A DNA stretch of 10,748 bases from Cochliopodium minus (taxonomy: Eukaryota; Discosea; Himatismenida; Cochliopodiidae), in the NCBI GenBank assembly GCA_024220525.1, contig JAMYWO010000001.1:525842-536589 (forward strand), in the 5' to 3' direction. Positions within the stretch are counted from its first letter, which is position 1, and the number at the start of each line of letters is the position of its first letter. Shown here one piece after another: positions 1 to 6,685 of the stretch. A program made the translations under genes and the position numbers. Below the pieces are notes generated by a model. The model ran no database searches, was not told the DNA's origin, and saw only the letters and a list, made by a program, of their open reading frames with translations.

Positions 1-77
1 AATTACCAGAATTTGAAACATTACCAAACAAACCAATTGTGTTTTTTATTTTTACTAAATTATCGCCATTTCTGAAA
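1..77. repeat. Left copy of 77-bp terminal direct repeat (circular join)
   Basis: Bases 1-77 are identical to 10672-10748 in the same orientation. This is what a circular molecule looks like when an assembler opens it, or a linear molecule with short terminal redundancy. A reading frame passes through the repeat without interruption, which supports true continuity across the join. The length of 77 equals a common assembler k-mer size, so the repeat is probably the graph overlap of a circle and not a biological repeat. Confidence 0.93.
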
Positions 78-175
78 TTATCTTTAATATTATCAATATC
101 TTCATGTGCAATCATTTGCAATGCTAGATTTCTTTGTAGTGCTAGTTTTCTAATATCATTATCAAATAAATACAT
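1..175 (-). CDS. N-terminal part of a 433-aa unknown protein, continued at 9545-10748
   Basis: Reading leftwards from the ATG at 175-173, the frame stays open to the window edge. Through the 77-bp overlap it continues exactly in frame into the coding stretch that stops at 9545. The protein begins MYLFDNDIRKLALQRNLALQ, and 48 codons precede the point (near base 31, equal to 10702) where the right-hand piece could otherwise be started at a TTG. The ATG is preferred because the segment is protein-like and because the ATG is preceded by the A/T element TATTATAATATA, as at other starts here. It lies 42 bp after the stop of the 215-aa gene on the same strand, so the two may be co-expressed. I do not recognise the N-terminal sequence. 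Confidence 0.85.
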   Translation of the reverse strand, partial: MYLFDNDIRKLALQRNLALQMIAHEDIDNIKDNFRNGDNLVKIKNTIGLFGNVSNSGN

Positions 176-217
176 TATATTATAATAACATATTTTTAAA
201 TAATATTAGAAAATTAA
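176..217 (-). promoter_or_regulatory. AT-only start-proximal promoter candidate for the 433-aa gene
   Basis: This 42-bp gap between the stop of the 215-aa gene and the next start is almost purely A/T. On the minus strand it ends TATTATAATATA directly before ATG, the same arrangement seen before most starts in this window. Promoter function is inferred from this recurrence. Confidence 0.45.
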
Positions 218-865
218 TTAATGTGTTGATTGAGTTATTCTTCCTTTTGCATCTTTTTCAAGAGAATCTGGAAATTCTTTGTGGTGTTGCTTCATCAGTT
301 CATTTTTAAATGCTGTTGCTGCAGATTTTGCTTTTGCAAATGCATCATCATCAGAGTAACCAAATTCACGGTATTTTTTATAAGCAGATTTATATGTCCC
401 AAATGCATCTTGATTGATTCTTTCAATATCACGATTTTTCCTTTTTATAAAATCTGCTGGGTTTGTAATTGCCGTCTCTTGAAGTTCATTTCTAACTTCC
501 TCTTCTTCAAAACCTAATTTTCTGTATTGTTCACTTGTTCCAATTGCGGTTGTCCCAACATCTGCATTAAATCTTGTTAATTCTCTATTTGTTACATATT
601 CACCCAATAATTTATCAGTTAGATTTGGTAGGTTTGCAAAAAAAGGGTTCATCATGCCTTTATTGACCAGTTCAGTACTTAAGGCTGTAATTTGATCTGG
701 TGTTGGTCTATTAGATACTAATCTAAAACCGGTTCCAACGTCTAATGATATAGGAGCATTACCATTATCATTAACTTCGAATTTAACTTCTTTTGTTAGT
801 AATTTTTTTAACAAATAACCTTTCTCCCTAGCTGGTAGCTCATTGAATTGTATCACGTTTGCCAT
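218..865 (-). CDS. 215-aa protein of unknown function
   Basis: Complete frame from ATG at 865 to TAA at 218. The ATG directly follows TATATATATATAA on the minus strand, which decides the start. I recognise no catalytic motif, signal peptide or membrane segment. The N-terminal third mixes short Lys-rich helices with a likely beta stretch (about residues 28-52). From about residue 110 the protein is highly charged and probably helical: an acidic EEEE run near residues 119-122, then Lys/Arg-rich segments around 140-200 with several Tyr-Lys pairs. The gene diverges from the packaging ATPase gene across a 68-bp promoter region and is followed 42 bp later by the 433-aa gene on the same strand. A soluble, charged helical protein could be an internal virion, scaffold or DNA-binding protein, but the sequence does not show which. 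Gene reality is secure; function is unknown. Confidence 0.82.
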   Translation of the reverse strand: MANVIQFNELPAREKGYLLKKLLTKEVKFEVNDNGNAPISLDVGTGFRLVSNRPTPDQITALSTELVNKGMMNPFFANLPNLTDKLLGEYVTNRELTRFNADVGTTAIGTSEQYRKLGFEEEEVRNELQETAITNPADFIKRKNRDIERINQDAFGTYKSAYKKYREFGYSDDDAFAKAKSAATAFKNELMKQHHKEFPDSLEKDAKGRITQSTH

Positions 866-933
866 TTATATATATATACTTTATATATTTATTTATTTAT
901 AATTTATTTTATATGTTATTTAATATATATAAA
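866..933. promoter_or_regulatory. Divergent AT-only promoter region between the two transcription arms
   Basis: The 68 bases between the 215-aa gene and the ATPase gene are almost wholly A/T. They carry TATATATATATAA abutting the leftward ATG and TTTAATATATATAAA abutting the rightward ATG. All genes to the left run leftward and almost all to the right run rightward, so this is the natural divide of the genome. Promoter function is inferred from position and from the recurring motif. Confidence 0.6.
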
Positions 934-1581
934 ATGAATTTAGATTTTGAAAAACACTTTATTTTGAATATTTATGGAGTTTGCTCTAGTGGAAAATCTG
1001 AGACTCTCAAATATATTTTATATTCAAATGCATCAAAAAATAGGTTTGATCATTTATTACTATTCACTAATACATCATTTAACAACCAATATGACTATAT
1101 TCCAGAACAATATATACATCCTGCTTATGATGAAGAAGTAATAAAAAACTATATGGAAATACAGCGTAACTATATATCAGAAGGTAAACAATCGCGAGCT
1201 GTTGCAATTTTTGATGATTGCTTGGGTTTAGACCATTTTGCTTCAAAAACTTTTTTAACATTGGCATCACAATTCAGACAATTTCATTTATCAATTATTA
1301 TTTGTTCACAATCTGTTTCAGTAATACCGTTGAATATTCGAAACTTGGCACAGTATGCTATTATTTTTAGATTTGAAGCCGAAAGAGTTATAAAATGTTG
1401 TTTCGAATCATTCGGTGTTTTATGCAATAACTGGCGAGAGTTTAAAGAATTGTTAATGAAAGCTACAAATGAAAAATATCGTTTCCTGTTTTATGATAGA
1501 ATGAAATCTGTTGATGGTAAAGCAGCTGCTTATAAATCACTTAAAACACCCTTAGCTGGTGATTTTAAATTTGATTTTTAA
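934..1581 (+). CDS. DNA packaging ATPase (A32 / FtsK-HerA type)
   Basis: A 215-aa P-loop ATPase expected to pump the genome into the preformed capsid. Walker A is GVCSSGKS at residues 15-22. Walker B is AVAIFDD at residues 89-95, a hydrophobic strand ending in two Asp. These are followed by LASQFRQFHLSIIICSQ (about 110-126), containing an Arg (about 115) in a plausible arginine-finger position and a polar Ser-Gln at the end of the next strand, as in packaging ATPases of nucleocytoviruses, virophages and Polinton-like viruses. The length is typical of the minimal core domain. I chose the ATG at 934, not an in-frame ATG at 859: the extra 25 residues would be translated from A/T promoter sequence, would be low-complexity Ile/Phe/Tyr, and would overlap the divergent gene's start at 865. 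TATATATAAA abuts the chosen start. The stop overlaps the end of the small minus-strand gene by a few bases. Confidence 0.93.
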   Translation: MNLDFEKHFILNIYGVCSSGKSETLKYILYSNASKNRFDHLLLFTNTSFNNQYDYIPEQYIHPAYDEEVIKNYMEIQRNYISEGKQSRAVAIFDDCLGLDHFASKTFLTLASQFRQFHLSIIICSQSVSVIPLNIRNLAQYAIIFRFEAERVIKCCFESFGVLCNNWREFKELLMKATNEKYRFLFYDRMKSVDGKAAAYKSLKTPLAGDFKFDF

Positions 1582-1733
1582 AGATTGTTATATTTATCAA
1601 AGTCTTCAATTTGTTTATCCTGGAAATATATCTTTGTGTAAATATAATATAACAACCAAATAAACATCATTTTAGATATCATTAATATTTTAAACATCAT
1701 TTTAAATATATAATTAAATAAATCTTTTATCAT
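1578..1733 (-). CDS. 51-aa small membrane protein (short gene in the opposite strand)
   Basis: Minus-strand frame from ATG at 1733 to TAA at 1578-1580. The product starts MIKDLFNYIFKMMFKILMIS, has a strongly hydrophobic stretch at about residues 23-38 (MMFIWLLYYIYTKIYF), and ends in a charged tail rich in Asp, Glu and Lys. It therefore looks like a single-pass membrane protein. It fills almost exactly the otherwise unexplained 176-bp gap after the ATPase gene. Its ATG is preceded on the minus strand by TATATAATATACA, nearly identical to the element before the capsid gene. Internal Met codons at several positions leave the exact start open. A 30-bp direct repeat (1662-1674 and 1692-1704) encodes the repeated Lys-Met-Met-Phe region. 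Function unknown; possibly a virion or host membrane component. Confidence 0.55.
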   Translation of the reverse strand: MIKDLFNYIFKMMFKILMISKMMFIWLLYYIYTKIYFQDKQIEDFDKYNNL

Positions 1734-1757
1734 TGTATATTATATAGTAAGATAATA
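1734..1757. promoter_or_regulatory. 24-bp divergent promoter candidate
   Basis: Only 24 bases separate the minus-strand 51-aa gene (ATG at 1733) from the 104-aa gene (ATG at 1758). The segment reads as a TATA-like element in both directions (TATATTATATA on plus, TATATAATATACA on minus). Similar elements abut other starts in the window, so bidirectional promoter function is a reasonable inference. Confidence 0.4.
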
Positions 1758-2072
1758 ATGAAAGTATCTGATTTCCTTAAAGAAAAGCTTGACAATTTTG
1801 GAATATTTGTTTCAAATGAAATTAAAAATGTTGATGTACCAATTGAAAATAAATTAAAACTAATCAACCAATTGGCTTATTATAAACAAAATATTAATAT
1901 ATTTATACCATCAATAATTCAACTAGCGAATTATGATGTTGATAATGCCATTAAATTATTTTTATTGCAATATGATATTATAATTGAAGATATAAGAGAT
2001 AAAATTGATTATGCAAAGTTGAAAAAATATATTGAAATGTTCATTGAGGTGGTTAAAAAAAATATCACATAA
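1758..2072 (+). CDS. 104-aa helical protein of unknown function
   Basis: Frame from ATG at 1758 to TAA at 2070-2072. The product starts MKVSDFLKEKLDNFGIF and is predicted by eye to be almost entirely alpha-helical, with heptad-like spacing of Ile and Leu through residues 30-100 and alternating Asp/Glu and Lys. There is no membrane segment or known motif. The gene sits between the ATPase and a row of small virion-type membrane proteins, only 6 bp before the next ATG, so it is likely co-expressed with them. A small helical partner in assembly (scaffold or cement protein) is possible but not shown. Gene reality is supported by tight packing, a TAA stop and protein-like composition. Confidence 0.72.
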   Translation: MKVSDFLKEKLDNFGIFVSNEIKNVDVPIENKLKLINQLAYYKQNINIFIPSIIQLANYDVDNAIKLFLLQYDIIIEDIRDKIDYAKLKKYIEMFIEVVKKNIT

Positions 2073-2078
2073 TTATAT

Positions 2079-2297
2079 ATGAATTATTTAGAACATCTTG
2101 AAAAGAACTATAAAAAGCCTGAAAAATGGTATCATGTTCATAAACAACAATGTGGTGAATCTAAATGTAAAAAAAGTAATAATAAAATACATATTAATCC
2201 ATATCATGAACTTAATTTAAACCAGCAAGATTACTCACAATATATGATATATGGAGGAATTGCTTTATTAATCTTCTACTCATTGAGAAAAAAATAA
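2079..2297 (+). CDS. 72-aa protein with C-terminal membrane anchor
   Basis: Frame from ATG at 2079 to TAA at 2295-2297, starting 6 bp after the previous stop. The first 55 residues are polar and basic, with two Cys at residues 25 and 30, Lys clusters, and several His. Residues 56-69 form a hydrophobic segment (MIYGGIALLIFYSL) followed by Arg-Lys-Lys at the extreme C terminus, the layout of a tail-anchored membrane protein. The next gene is also a membrane protein, suggesting that the virion has, or interacts with, a lipid membrane. The start ATG abuts AATTATAT. I do not recognise a family; small tail-anchored proteins of this kind are common in membrane-containing icosahedral viruses. Confidence 0.7.
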   Translation: MNYLEHLEKNYKKPEKWYHVHKQQCGESKCKKSNNKIHINPYHELNLNQQDYSQYMIYGGIALLIFYSLRKK

Positions 2298-2318
2298 ATC
2301 TGATGTATTATTATATAA

Positions 2319-2675
2319 ATGGGAATATTTTCAAGTATTAAAAATGGTTTATCACATGCTGTACACGCTGTTGGTAATTTCTTTCATAGTGCTACATCTA
2401 CAATATCATCGGATGTTCATGCGGTTGCTACACATATTGATTCAGCTGTTAGTACTGTATATACAGATGTAAAAGGAGGAGTCACTACAGTGTATAATAA
2501 AACAACTGGTTTAGCTAGCGAAGTAATAAGTGACGCAAAATCTACTGTTGATAATGTTGTCAATAAAACTTCATCACTTCTGTCTTTACCTCTAATATTA
2601 ATAGGAGGTGCAGTTGCTATATTCGCTTTCAATAGCAAATCAACATTCAATGGTTCGGCGTCTTATAATAGATAA
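2319..2675 (+). CDS. 118-aa amphipathic/membrane protein, probable minor virion protein
   Basis: Frame from ATG at 2319 to TAA at 2673-2675; TTATTATATAA abuts the ATG. The N terminus MGIFSS has Gly2 and Ser6, fitting the N-myristoylation pattern. Residues 10-85 are a long run of short Ala/Val/Ser/Thr repeats with regularly placed His, Asp and Thr (for example DVHAVATHIDSAVSTVYTDV), which would form amphipathic helices. Residues 87-104 (LSLPLILIGGAVAIFAF region) are a clear membrane segment, followed by a short polar tail. A lipid-binding amphipathic region plus an anchor, encoded immediately before the capsid protein, suggests a protein linking the capsid to an internal membrane, or one that disturbs membranes during entry. 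That role is inference; I do not recognise a specific family. Confidence 0.72.
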   Translation: MGIFSSIKNGLSHAVHAVGNFFHSATSTISSDVHAVATHIDSAVSTVYTDVKGGVTTVYNKTTGLASEVISDAKSTVDNVVNKTSSLLSLPLILIGGAVAIFAFNSKSTFNGSASYNR

Positions 2676-2743
2676 ATTTAATTTAATATAGATCTAAATA
2701 TATATAATAATATTTTATTATCTTATTATTATATATATATACA
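2676..2743 (+). promoter_or_regulatory. Promoter region of the major capsid gene, with an AT inverted repeat
   Basis: At 68 bp this is the longest gap within the rightward structural cluster. It contains an 11-bp perfect inverted repeat (TATATAATAAT at 2701-2711, ATTATTATATA at 2725-2735) and a long TATATATATATACA element abutting the ATG. A larger promoter in front of the most abundant virion protein would make sense; this is inferred from position only. Confidence 0.5.
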
Positions 2744-3967
2744 ATGTCAAAATCAAACATTTTAATTGATCAATCCAAATCATTACATCCATATGCTGAT
2801 ATGGGAGCGTACAAAGTAAAGCAATCTCATTTGGAATCCTTCCCATTGGGAGTTAATGAATTTCAAGCATGGAGAAGACAAGGACCAGCAACAACTTTGA
2901 CAACTGGGGCATCGATTTCTGATGGACAAACTGTTGATATAGAAATTAAAAATGATAAGGGAGGCTTTATAAATAAATTATTTTGTGAATTGGAATTGCA
3001 AGAACTTGTTGGTACAAATCCATCTACAGTTTCCACTGAATTAGTATTTAAATATATTGAAGTTTATGTTAATGGGCAAAAAAATTTGTTTCACACCATA
3101 TACCCTGATGAAGCAGGACATCTTTATTTCACTGAAGTACCATTTGATGAATTGAGAAGAATTAGAGGTGGATTAGCTATTGGTGCTGATTATTTACCTG
3201 TTGCATCTAATTTACCAGCTGGCGCAAAAAAGAAATATTATATTGAAATTAATTTATTTAAAGGAGCACCATTTGATGTAAGAAATGTACGTGAAGGTCT
3301 TTTGTTTAGATTTGTTTTCAACACACCAACTGTATTTTGTAATGCTGGTGGTTCATTATCTCAAAGTGTTGGTCTTTCAGATATTAATATAATTCTTAAA
3401 CAATTAAACATTAAAAGAGCAGAAATAACAAAACCTTTGATGCATAAATATATTAATTGGATTAGAAATCCACAAACCATTATTGGTATGACAGCTAACG
3501 CTGAATATGATATTAATCTATCAAATCTTCGTGGATTGTGTTCCCATTTGGTTGTGATGTTGAGAACTTCTTCACCAATTTCAAATTATGCAAATTATCA
3601 TTCATTCTTGGGTAATGTCGCTAATATCGAACTTAGAGATTCTGATAATCAAAGAGTTGGAATACAATTTACAAAAGATATGTCAAATTATCTATTGTCA
3701 GATGTATTGAATAGTGATTTCATTGTTTCACATCCTACTGCATCTAATATTTTCATTATACCATTCAATATGGCTCCATCAAGTGCATCACATGGTGTTT
3801 ATTATGGAAATTATCACTTAACAACTGATGAAAGTATATATATCACAACTAATGCTTCTTTCCCAACCGCTACTGTATATGTCGATGTATGGGGTGCTAT
3901 GATGAATACATTCTGTATTCATCCAGATGGTGAATTTTCTTTCACTAAAAATTCAATAATGCATTAA
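2744..3967 (+). CDS. Major capsid protein (double jelly-roll candidate)
   Basis: A 407-aa protein, the second longest in the rightward cluster. It is beta-rich throughout, with no membrane segment and no enzyme motif. Length is close to that of compact double jelly-roll capsid proteins (roughly 390-450 aa). Strand-like stretches with alternating hydrophobic residues recur, for example FKYIEVYVNGQ at 102-112 and KKYYIEINLFKGAPFDVRN at about 163-181. A Pro-rich, aromatic turn near residues 230-250 may mark the boundary between two barrels. It begins MSKSNILIDQSKSL and ends in a short non-hydrophobic tail. Gene order supports the call: packaging ATPase upstream, penton-like protein immediately downstream after 22 bp, spike proteins next. 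The start is fixed by the TATATATATATACA element abutting the ATG. The call rests on context, length and fold impression, not on a recognised diagnostic motif. Confidence 0.78.
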   Translation: MSKSNILIDQSKSLHPYADMGAYKVKQSHLESFPLGVNEFQAWRRQGPATTLTTGASISDGQTVDIEIKNDKGGFINKLFCELELQELVGTNPSTVSTELVFKYIEVYVNGQKNLFHTIYPDEAGHLYFTEVPFDELRRIRGGLAIGADYLPVASNLPAGAKKKYYIEINLFKGAPFDVRNVREGLLFRFVFNTPTVFCNAGGSLSQSVGLSDINIILKQLNIKRAEITKPLMHKYINWIRNPQTIIGMTANAEYDINLSNLRGLCSHLVVMLRTSSPISNYANYHSFLGNVANIELRDSDNQRVGIQFTKDMSNYLLSDVLNSDFIVSHPTASNIFIIPFNMAPSSASHGVYYGNYHLTTDESIYITTNASFPTATVYVDVWGAMMNTFCIHPDGEFSFTKNSIMH

Positions 3968-3989
3968 TTATTTCTAACACAATATTATA

Positions 3990-4685
3990 ATGAATACACG
4001 CTATTTGAGTATAAATTCAATTGATAGAAATATTTCAGAAACTCCATCCGATTTTTCTATTAATATCAAAAATGGATTACAATACAGTACAGCTAAATTA
4101 ATATTTGCACAAATACCTAATACTTACTATAATATTACAGACAGTAACAATAAAATGATACTTGGTGGTAATCAAATTGCTTTACAACCTGGTAATTATA
4201 ATTTAGATGAATTTTTTAATGTATTCACCAATAATTTTCATGAAAGTATCACAGGTATATCGTTTAATGATGTTTCAGGCGTAGTAACATTCACAACATC
4301 ACCTGCTGTTTCAATTTCTTTTCCAACAAATGGTTCAATACATTCAATTATCGGTTTTCCACATGATTATAATCAAACATCTGATACTCATAATTCATCA
4401 TTCCCTCCAAGTTTAGCCAAACATGTTTTGTATTTGGATATTTCAGAATTTGCTTCAAATCATACATCAAGTTATAAAGATAATGGGTCAAATACTTGGG
4501 CAATAAGTAATTCTGTTAACAAAAATGATATGATTATTTATAATGAAAAAACAAATTTTAAACAACTAGTAAATTGCAGAAATAATTCAGAATATACATA
4601 CACTTTATATATACGATTAAAAGATCAATATAACCAAATTATACAAGGGTGTGGAGAGTGGACTTGTATTGTTTCATTCTATTAA
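3990..4685 (+). CDS. Penton-like / minor capsid protein
   Basis: A 231-aa protein starting MNTRYLSINSIDRN, followed by IPNTYYNI (about 42-49) and LQPGNYNLDEFF (about 65-76). The pattern 'xYLxIxSxDR ... PxDFxIxI ... IPNTxYNI ... I.L.PGNYxLDEF' is one I associate with minor capsid / vertex proteins encoded beside the capsid gene in nucleocytoviruses and Polinton-like viruses. Its size fits a single jelly-roll penton subunit, the protein that would close the fivefold vertices of a double jelly-roll capsid. It follows the capsid gene after 22 bp and ATATTATA abuts the ATG. There is no signal or membrane segment. The alternative is a spike-base protein; the family assignment is moderately secure and the exact position in the capsid is inferred. 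Confidence 0.68.
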   Translation: MNTRYLSINSIDRNISETPSDFSINIKNGLQYSTAKLIFAQIPNTYYNITDSNNKMILGGNQIALQPGNYNLDEFFNVFTNNFHESITGISFNDVSGVVTFTTSPAVSISFPTNGSIHSIIGFPHDYNQTSDTHNSSFPPSLAKHVLYLDISEFASNHTSSYKDNGSNTWAISNSVNKNDMIIYNEKTNFKQLVNCRNNSEYTYTLYIRLKDQYNQIIQGCGEWTCIVSFY

Positions 4686-4727
4686 TTTATTTTTAATATA
4701 TTATAATCTCAATTAATAATATATTAA

Positions 4728-6350
4728 ATGTCAAAGAATGTTTATAATTCAAATGGTAATTCTTCACAATATGTAACTGTACCTGGACCCACTGGACCCA
4801 GAGGTCCTACTGGTGTTCAAGGATCAATTGGACCAACAGGTCCTTCATTATACAATACAGTTTATACATCTTCAATGACACCAATAACTGCTGTTCCAAA
4901 TACTTACTATGTTTTATCATTTGGTGGAACAATAAATATCAATCCATTTAATGTTGGACAACATATTATGATAACCGCAGAAAGCAATCCAATTAATGTG
5001 AATTTTAACGGATCTTCATTTATATTAAATTTTACTGGATCTGGAGGTGTTGTAAATCCGCCAATTATATTAACACATACCACAATTGAATTACACTGTG
5101 TTTTTAATTTGGGGCAAACTTATTATGAAATTATACGTGTTTCACAAAATAGAGATACATCAGTATGCACCATTAATGGAGTAAAAATATCTGCAATAAA
5201 TAATTTAAATAATATTCCAAATGTAAATATTTCATCACCAGTTAATGATCAATATTTATCTTATTCATCAGGAAATTGGATTAATAAAACTTTACCAACT
5301 ATTTTAGGACCAACTGGACCAACTGGAACTGCTGGTGTTGCTGGACCTACTGGATCAACTGGACCAACAGGATTGCAGGGACCAACAGGATTGCAGGGAA
5401 CCACTGGACCAACAGGTGTTATTGGGCCAACAGGATTACAGGGAACAACCGGACCAACAGGTGTTACTGGACCAACAGGATTACAGGGAACAACCGGACC
5501 AACAGGTGTTACTGGACCAACAGGTGTTACTGGGTCAACAGGTGTTACTGGACCAACCGGTGTTACTGGATCTACCGGACCAACTGGACCATCTGCATTA
5601 TCAGCATGTTCAGATGTTGTATTTACAACATTAATAGGTGGACAATATTTATCATATGATTCTTCATCTGCTAAATGGATAAATAGATATTCTTATGCAC
5701 CAACAGCATATGTTCCTGTTGTAGGAACAACTACTGCAACAAATAATGCAATAAATTTATTGGGTACAGGAACAATTGCGACAATGCCTGTAACAGGTAA
5801 TACTGGTCAATATATATCATTTTTAGTTGGAACTGGGTCAGCGCAGATAGTTTTTCCAAGTGGTACAAGTTTATATTATAATGGAACAATATATAGTTCA
5901 GGTTTTACATTAACAGGTTCACAAGGACATAGTTGTGAATTTGTATCTACAGGTGCATTTCTATGGTTTTGTACATCAGTTGTTGGAAATTGGAGTGTAA
6001 GCGGAGCTGGGCCACCAATGTTCACATCAACACCAGCCAGAACATACTATAATTCATCTGGGTTAATTTCATTACCTAAAGTATGGGCTGGTAATGGAAC
6101 AACTGTAGGTGGTGGAACATTCACCATAAACATATCATCAGCAGGTTTTACAAATATATTTTCTGCACATGTAACAGCATCTCAATCTGGGACGAATGCA
6201 AATAACGCACCAATTGCTAGAATTCAAACTGTTTCAACTACAAGTATTGTAGGAATTGTATCACAAGGAACAACTATTGTTCTTGGAGGTAATTCACTAA
6301 GCGCTGTTGGATCTGGAGTTAATGTTTATTTGACAGTTATTGGAAATTAA
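4728..6350 (+). CDS. Collagen-like spike/fibre protein
   Basis: A 540-aa modular surface protein. Residues 1-19 are a polar leader. Residues 20-40 form a first collagen segment of seven Gly-X-Y triplets. About 41-190 is a beta-rich globular domain. Residues 194-289 form a second collagen segment of 32 triplets, dominated by Gly-Pro-Thr. About 290-540 is a Gly/Ser/Thr/Val-rich beta domain, probably the receptor-facing head. The motif [12 protein letters not shown] (175-186) just before the second collagen segment recurs as [14 protein letters not shown] (306-319) just after it. Such proteins form trimeric stalks, and Thr in the Y position is a typical glycosylation site in giant-virus collagens. 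The gene follows the penton-like gene after 42 bp and leads a three-gene spike module. TAATAATATATTAA abuts the ATG. There is no signal peptide, consistent with intracellular virion assembly. Confidence 0.88.
   Translation: MSKNVYNSNGNSSQYVTVPGPTGPRGPTGVQGSIGPTGPSLYNTVYTSSMTPITAVPNTYYVLSFGGTININPFNVGQHIMITAESNPINVNFNGSSFILNFTGSGGVVNPPIILTHTTIELHCVFNLGQTYYEIIRVSQNRDTSVCTINGVKISAINNLNNIPNVNISSPVNDQYLSYSSGNWINKTLPTILGPTGPTGTAGVAGPTGSTGPTGLQGPTGLQGTTGPTGVIGPTGLQGTTGPTGVTGPTGLQGTTGPTGVTGPTGVTGSTGVTGPTGVTGSTGPTGPSALSACSDVVFTTLIGGQYLSYDSSSAKWINRYSYAPTAYVPVVGTTTATNNAINLLGTGTIATMPVTGNTGQYISFLVGTGSAQIVFPSGTSLYYNGTIYSSGFTLTGSQGHSCEFVSTGAFLWFCTSVVGNWSVSGAGPPMFTSTPARTYYNSSGLISLPKVWAGNGTTVGGGTFTINISSAGFTNIFSAHVTASQSGTNANNAPIARIQTVSTTSIVGIVSQGTTIVLGGNSLSAVGSGVNVYLTVIGN
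5379..5513 (+). repeat. Three tandem 45-bp coding repeats in the collagen segment
   Basis: Units at 5379-5423, 5424-5468 and 5469-5513 each encode [14 protein letters not shown] plus Ile or Thr. Units two and three differ only at the third base; unit one carries several synonymous changes. Shorter nine-base units follow up to about 5590. Such near-identical in-frame units indicate recent expansion of the stalk, and the number of copies may vary between strains. Confidence 0.85.
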
Positions 6351-6372
6351 TATATAAAATAATATTATATAA

Positions 6373-6663
6373 ATGTCAATTACAAATATTTCAAATGATA
6401 TAACTCTAAATTTAGATACAAATTTTTATTTTATAAATCCATCTCAAAATATTACTATAACCATTACCGATATCGTCAATGATTTAGAATTTTACAATTT
6501 AATTAGAGTAGATAATAGCATTTACTCAGTTACAATTGATTTGGGTAATTGTCAGCTATGCACTGGAGAAAGCATTTTCAATATTGGACCAATGGCTAAC
6601 ATAACATTAATGTCAAGCAATAATATTTGGTATCCTATTTCTGGAATAACAAATCAAAGATAA
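6373..6663 (+). CDS. 96-aa beta-rich protein, probable spike-head domain
   Basis: Frame from ATG at 6373 to TAA at 6661-6663, placed 22 bp after the collagen gene and 22 bp before the next gene; AATATTATATAA abuts the ATG. The product is nearly all beta: alternating Ile/Thr/Asn strands such as ITLNLDTNFYFINPSQNITI, one Cys-x-x-Cys pair (QLCTG region has Cys spaced by Gln-Leu), and a final IWYPISGITNQR. The strand order resembles residues about 45-140 of the collagen-like protein (both run from '...[16 protein letters not shown]' through '...TITI' strands to 'YYEI/WYPI'), suggesting a free-standing copy of that head domain. This similarity was judged by eye. Likely role: surface spike or cap protein. 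No enzyme motif or signal sequence is visible. Confidence 0.68.
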   Translation: MSITNISNDITLNLDTNFYFINPSQNITITITDIVNDLEFYNLIRVDNSIYSVTIDLGNCQLCTGESIFNIGPMANITLMSSNNIWYPISGITNQR

Positions 6664-6685
6664 TAATAATATATTCTAATAGTAT

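Noticed and set aside
859-933. 25-residue N-terminal extension of the ATPase (in-frame ATG at 859).
   Set aside because: It would translate A/T promoter DNA, overlap the divergent gene's start and add a low-complexity Phe/Ile/Tyr tail. The ATG at 934 has the usual abutting A/T element.
2417-2650. 77-codon minus-strand frame.
   Set aside because: Antisense shadow of the 118-aa membrane protein, without its own start context.
5335-5634. 99-codon plus-strand frame rich in Leu, Asp and Gln.
   Set aside because: It is a shifted reading of the collagen repeats; its periodicity mirrors the Gly-Pro-Thr codons.
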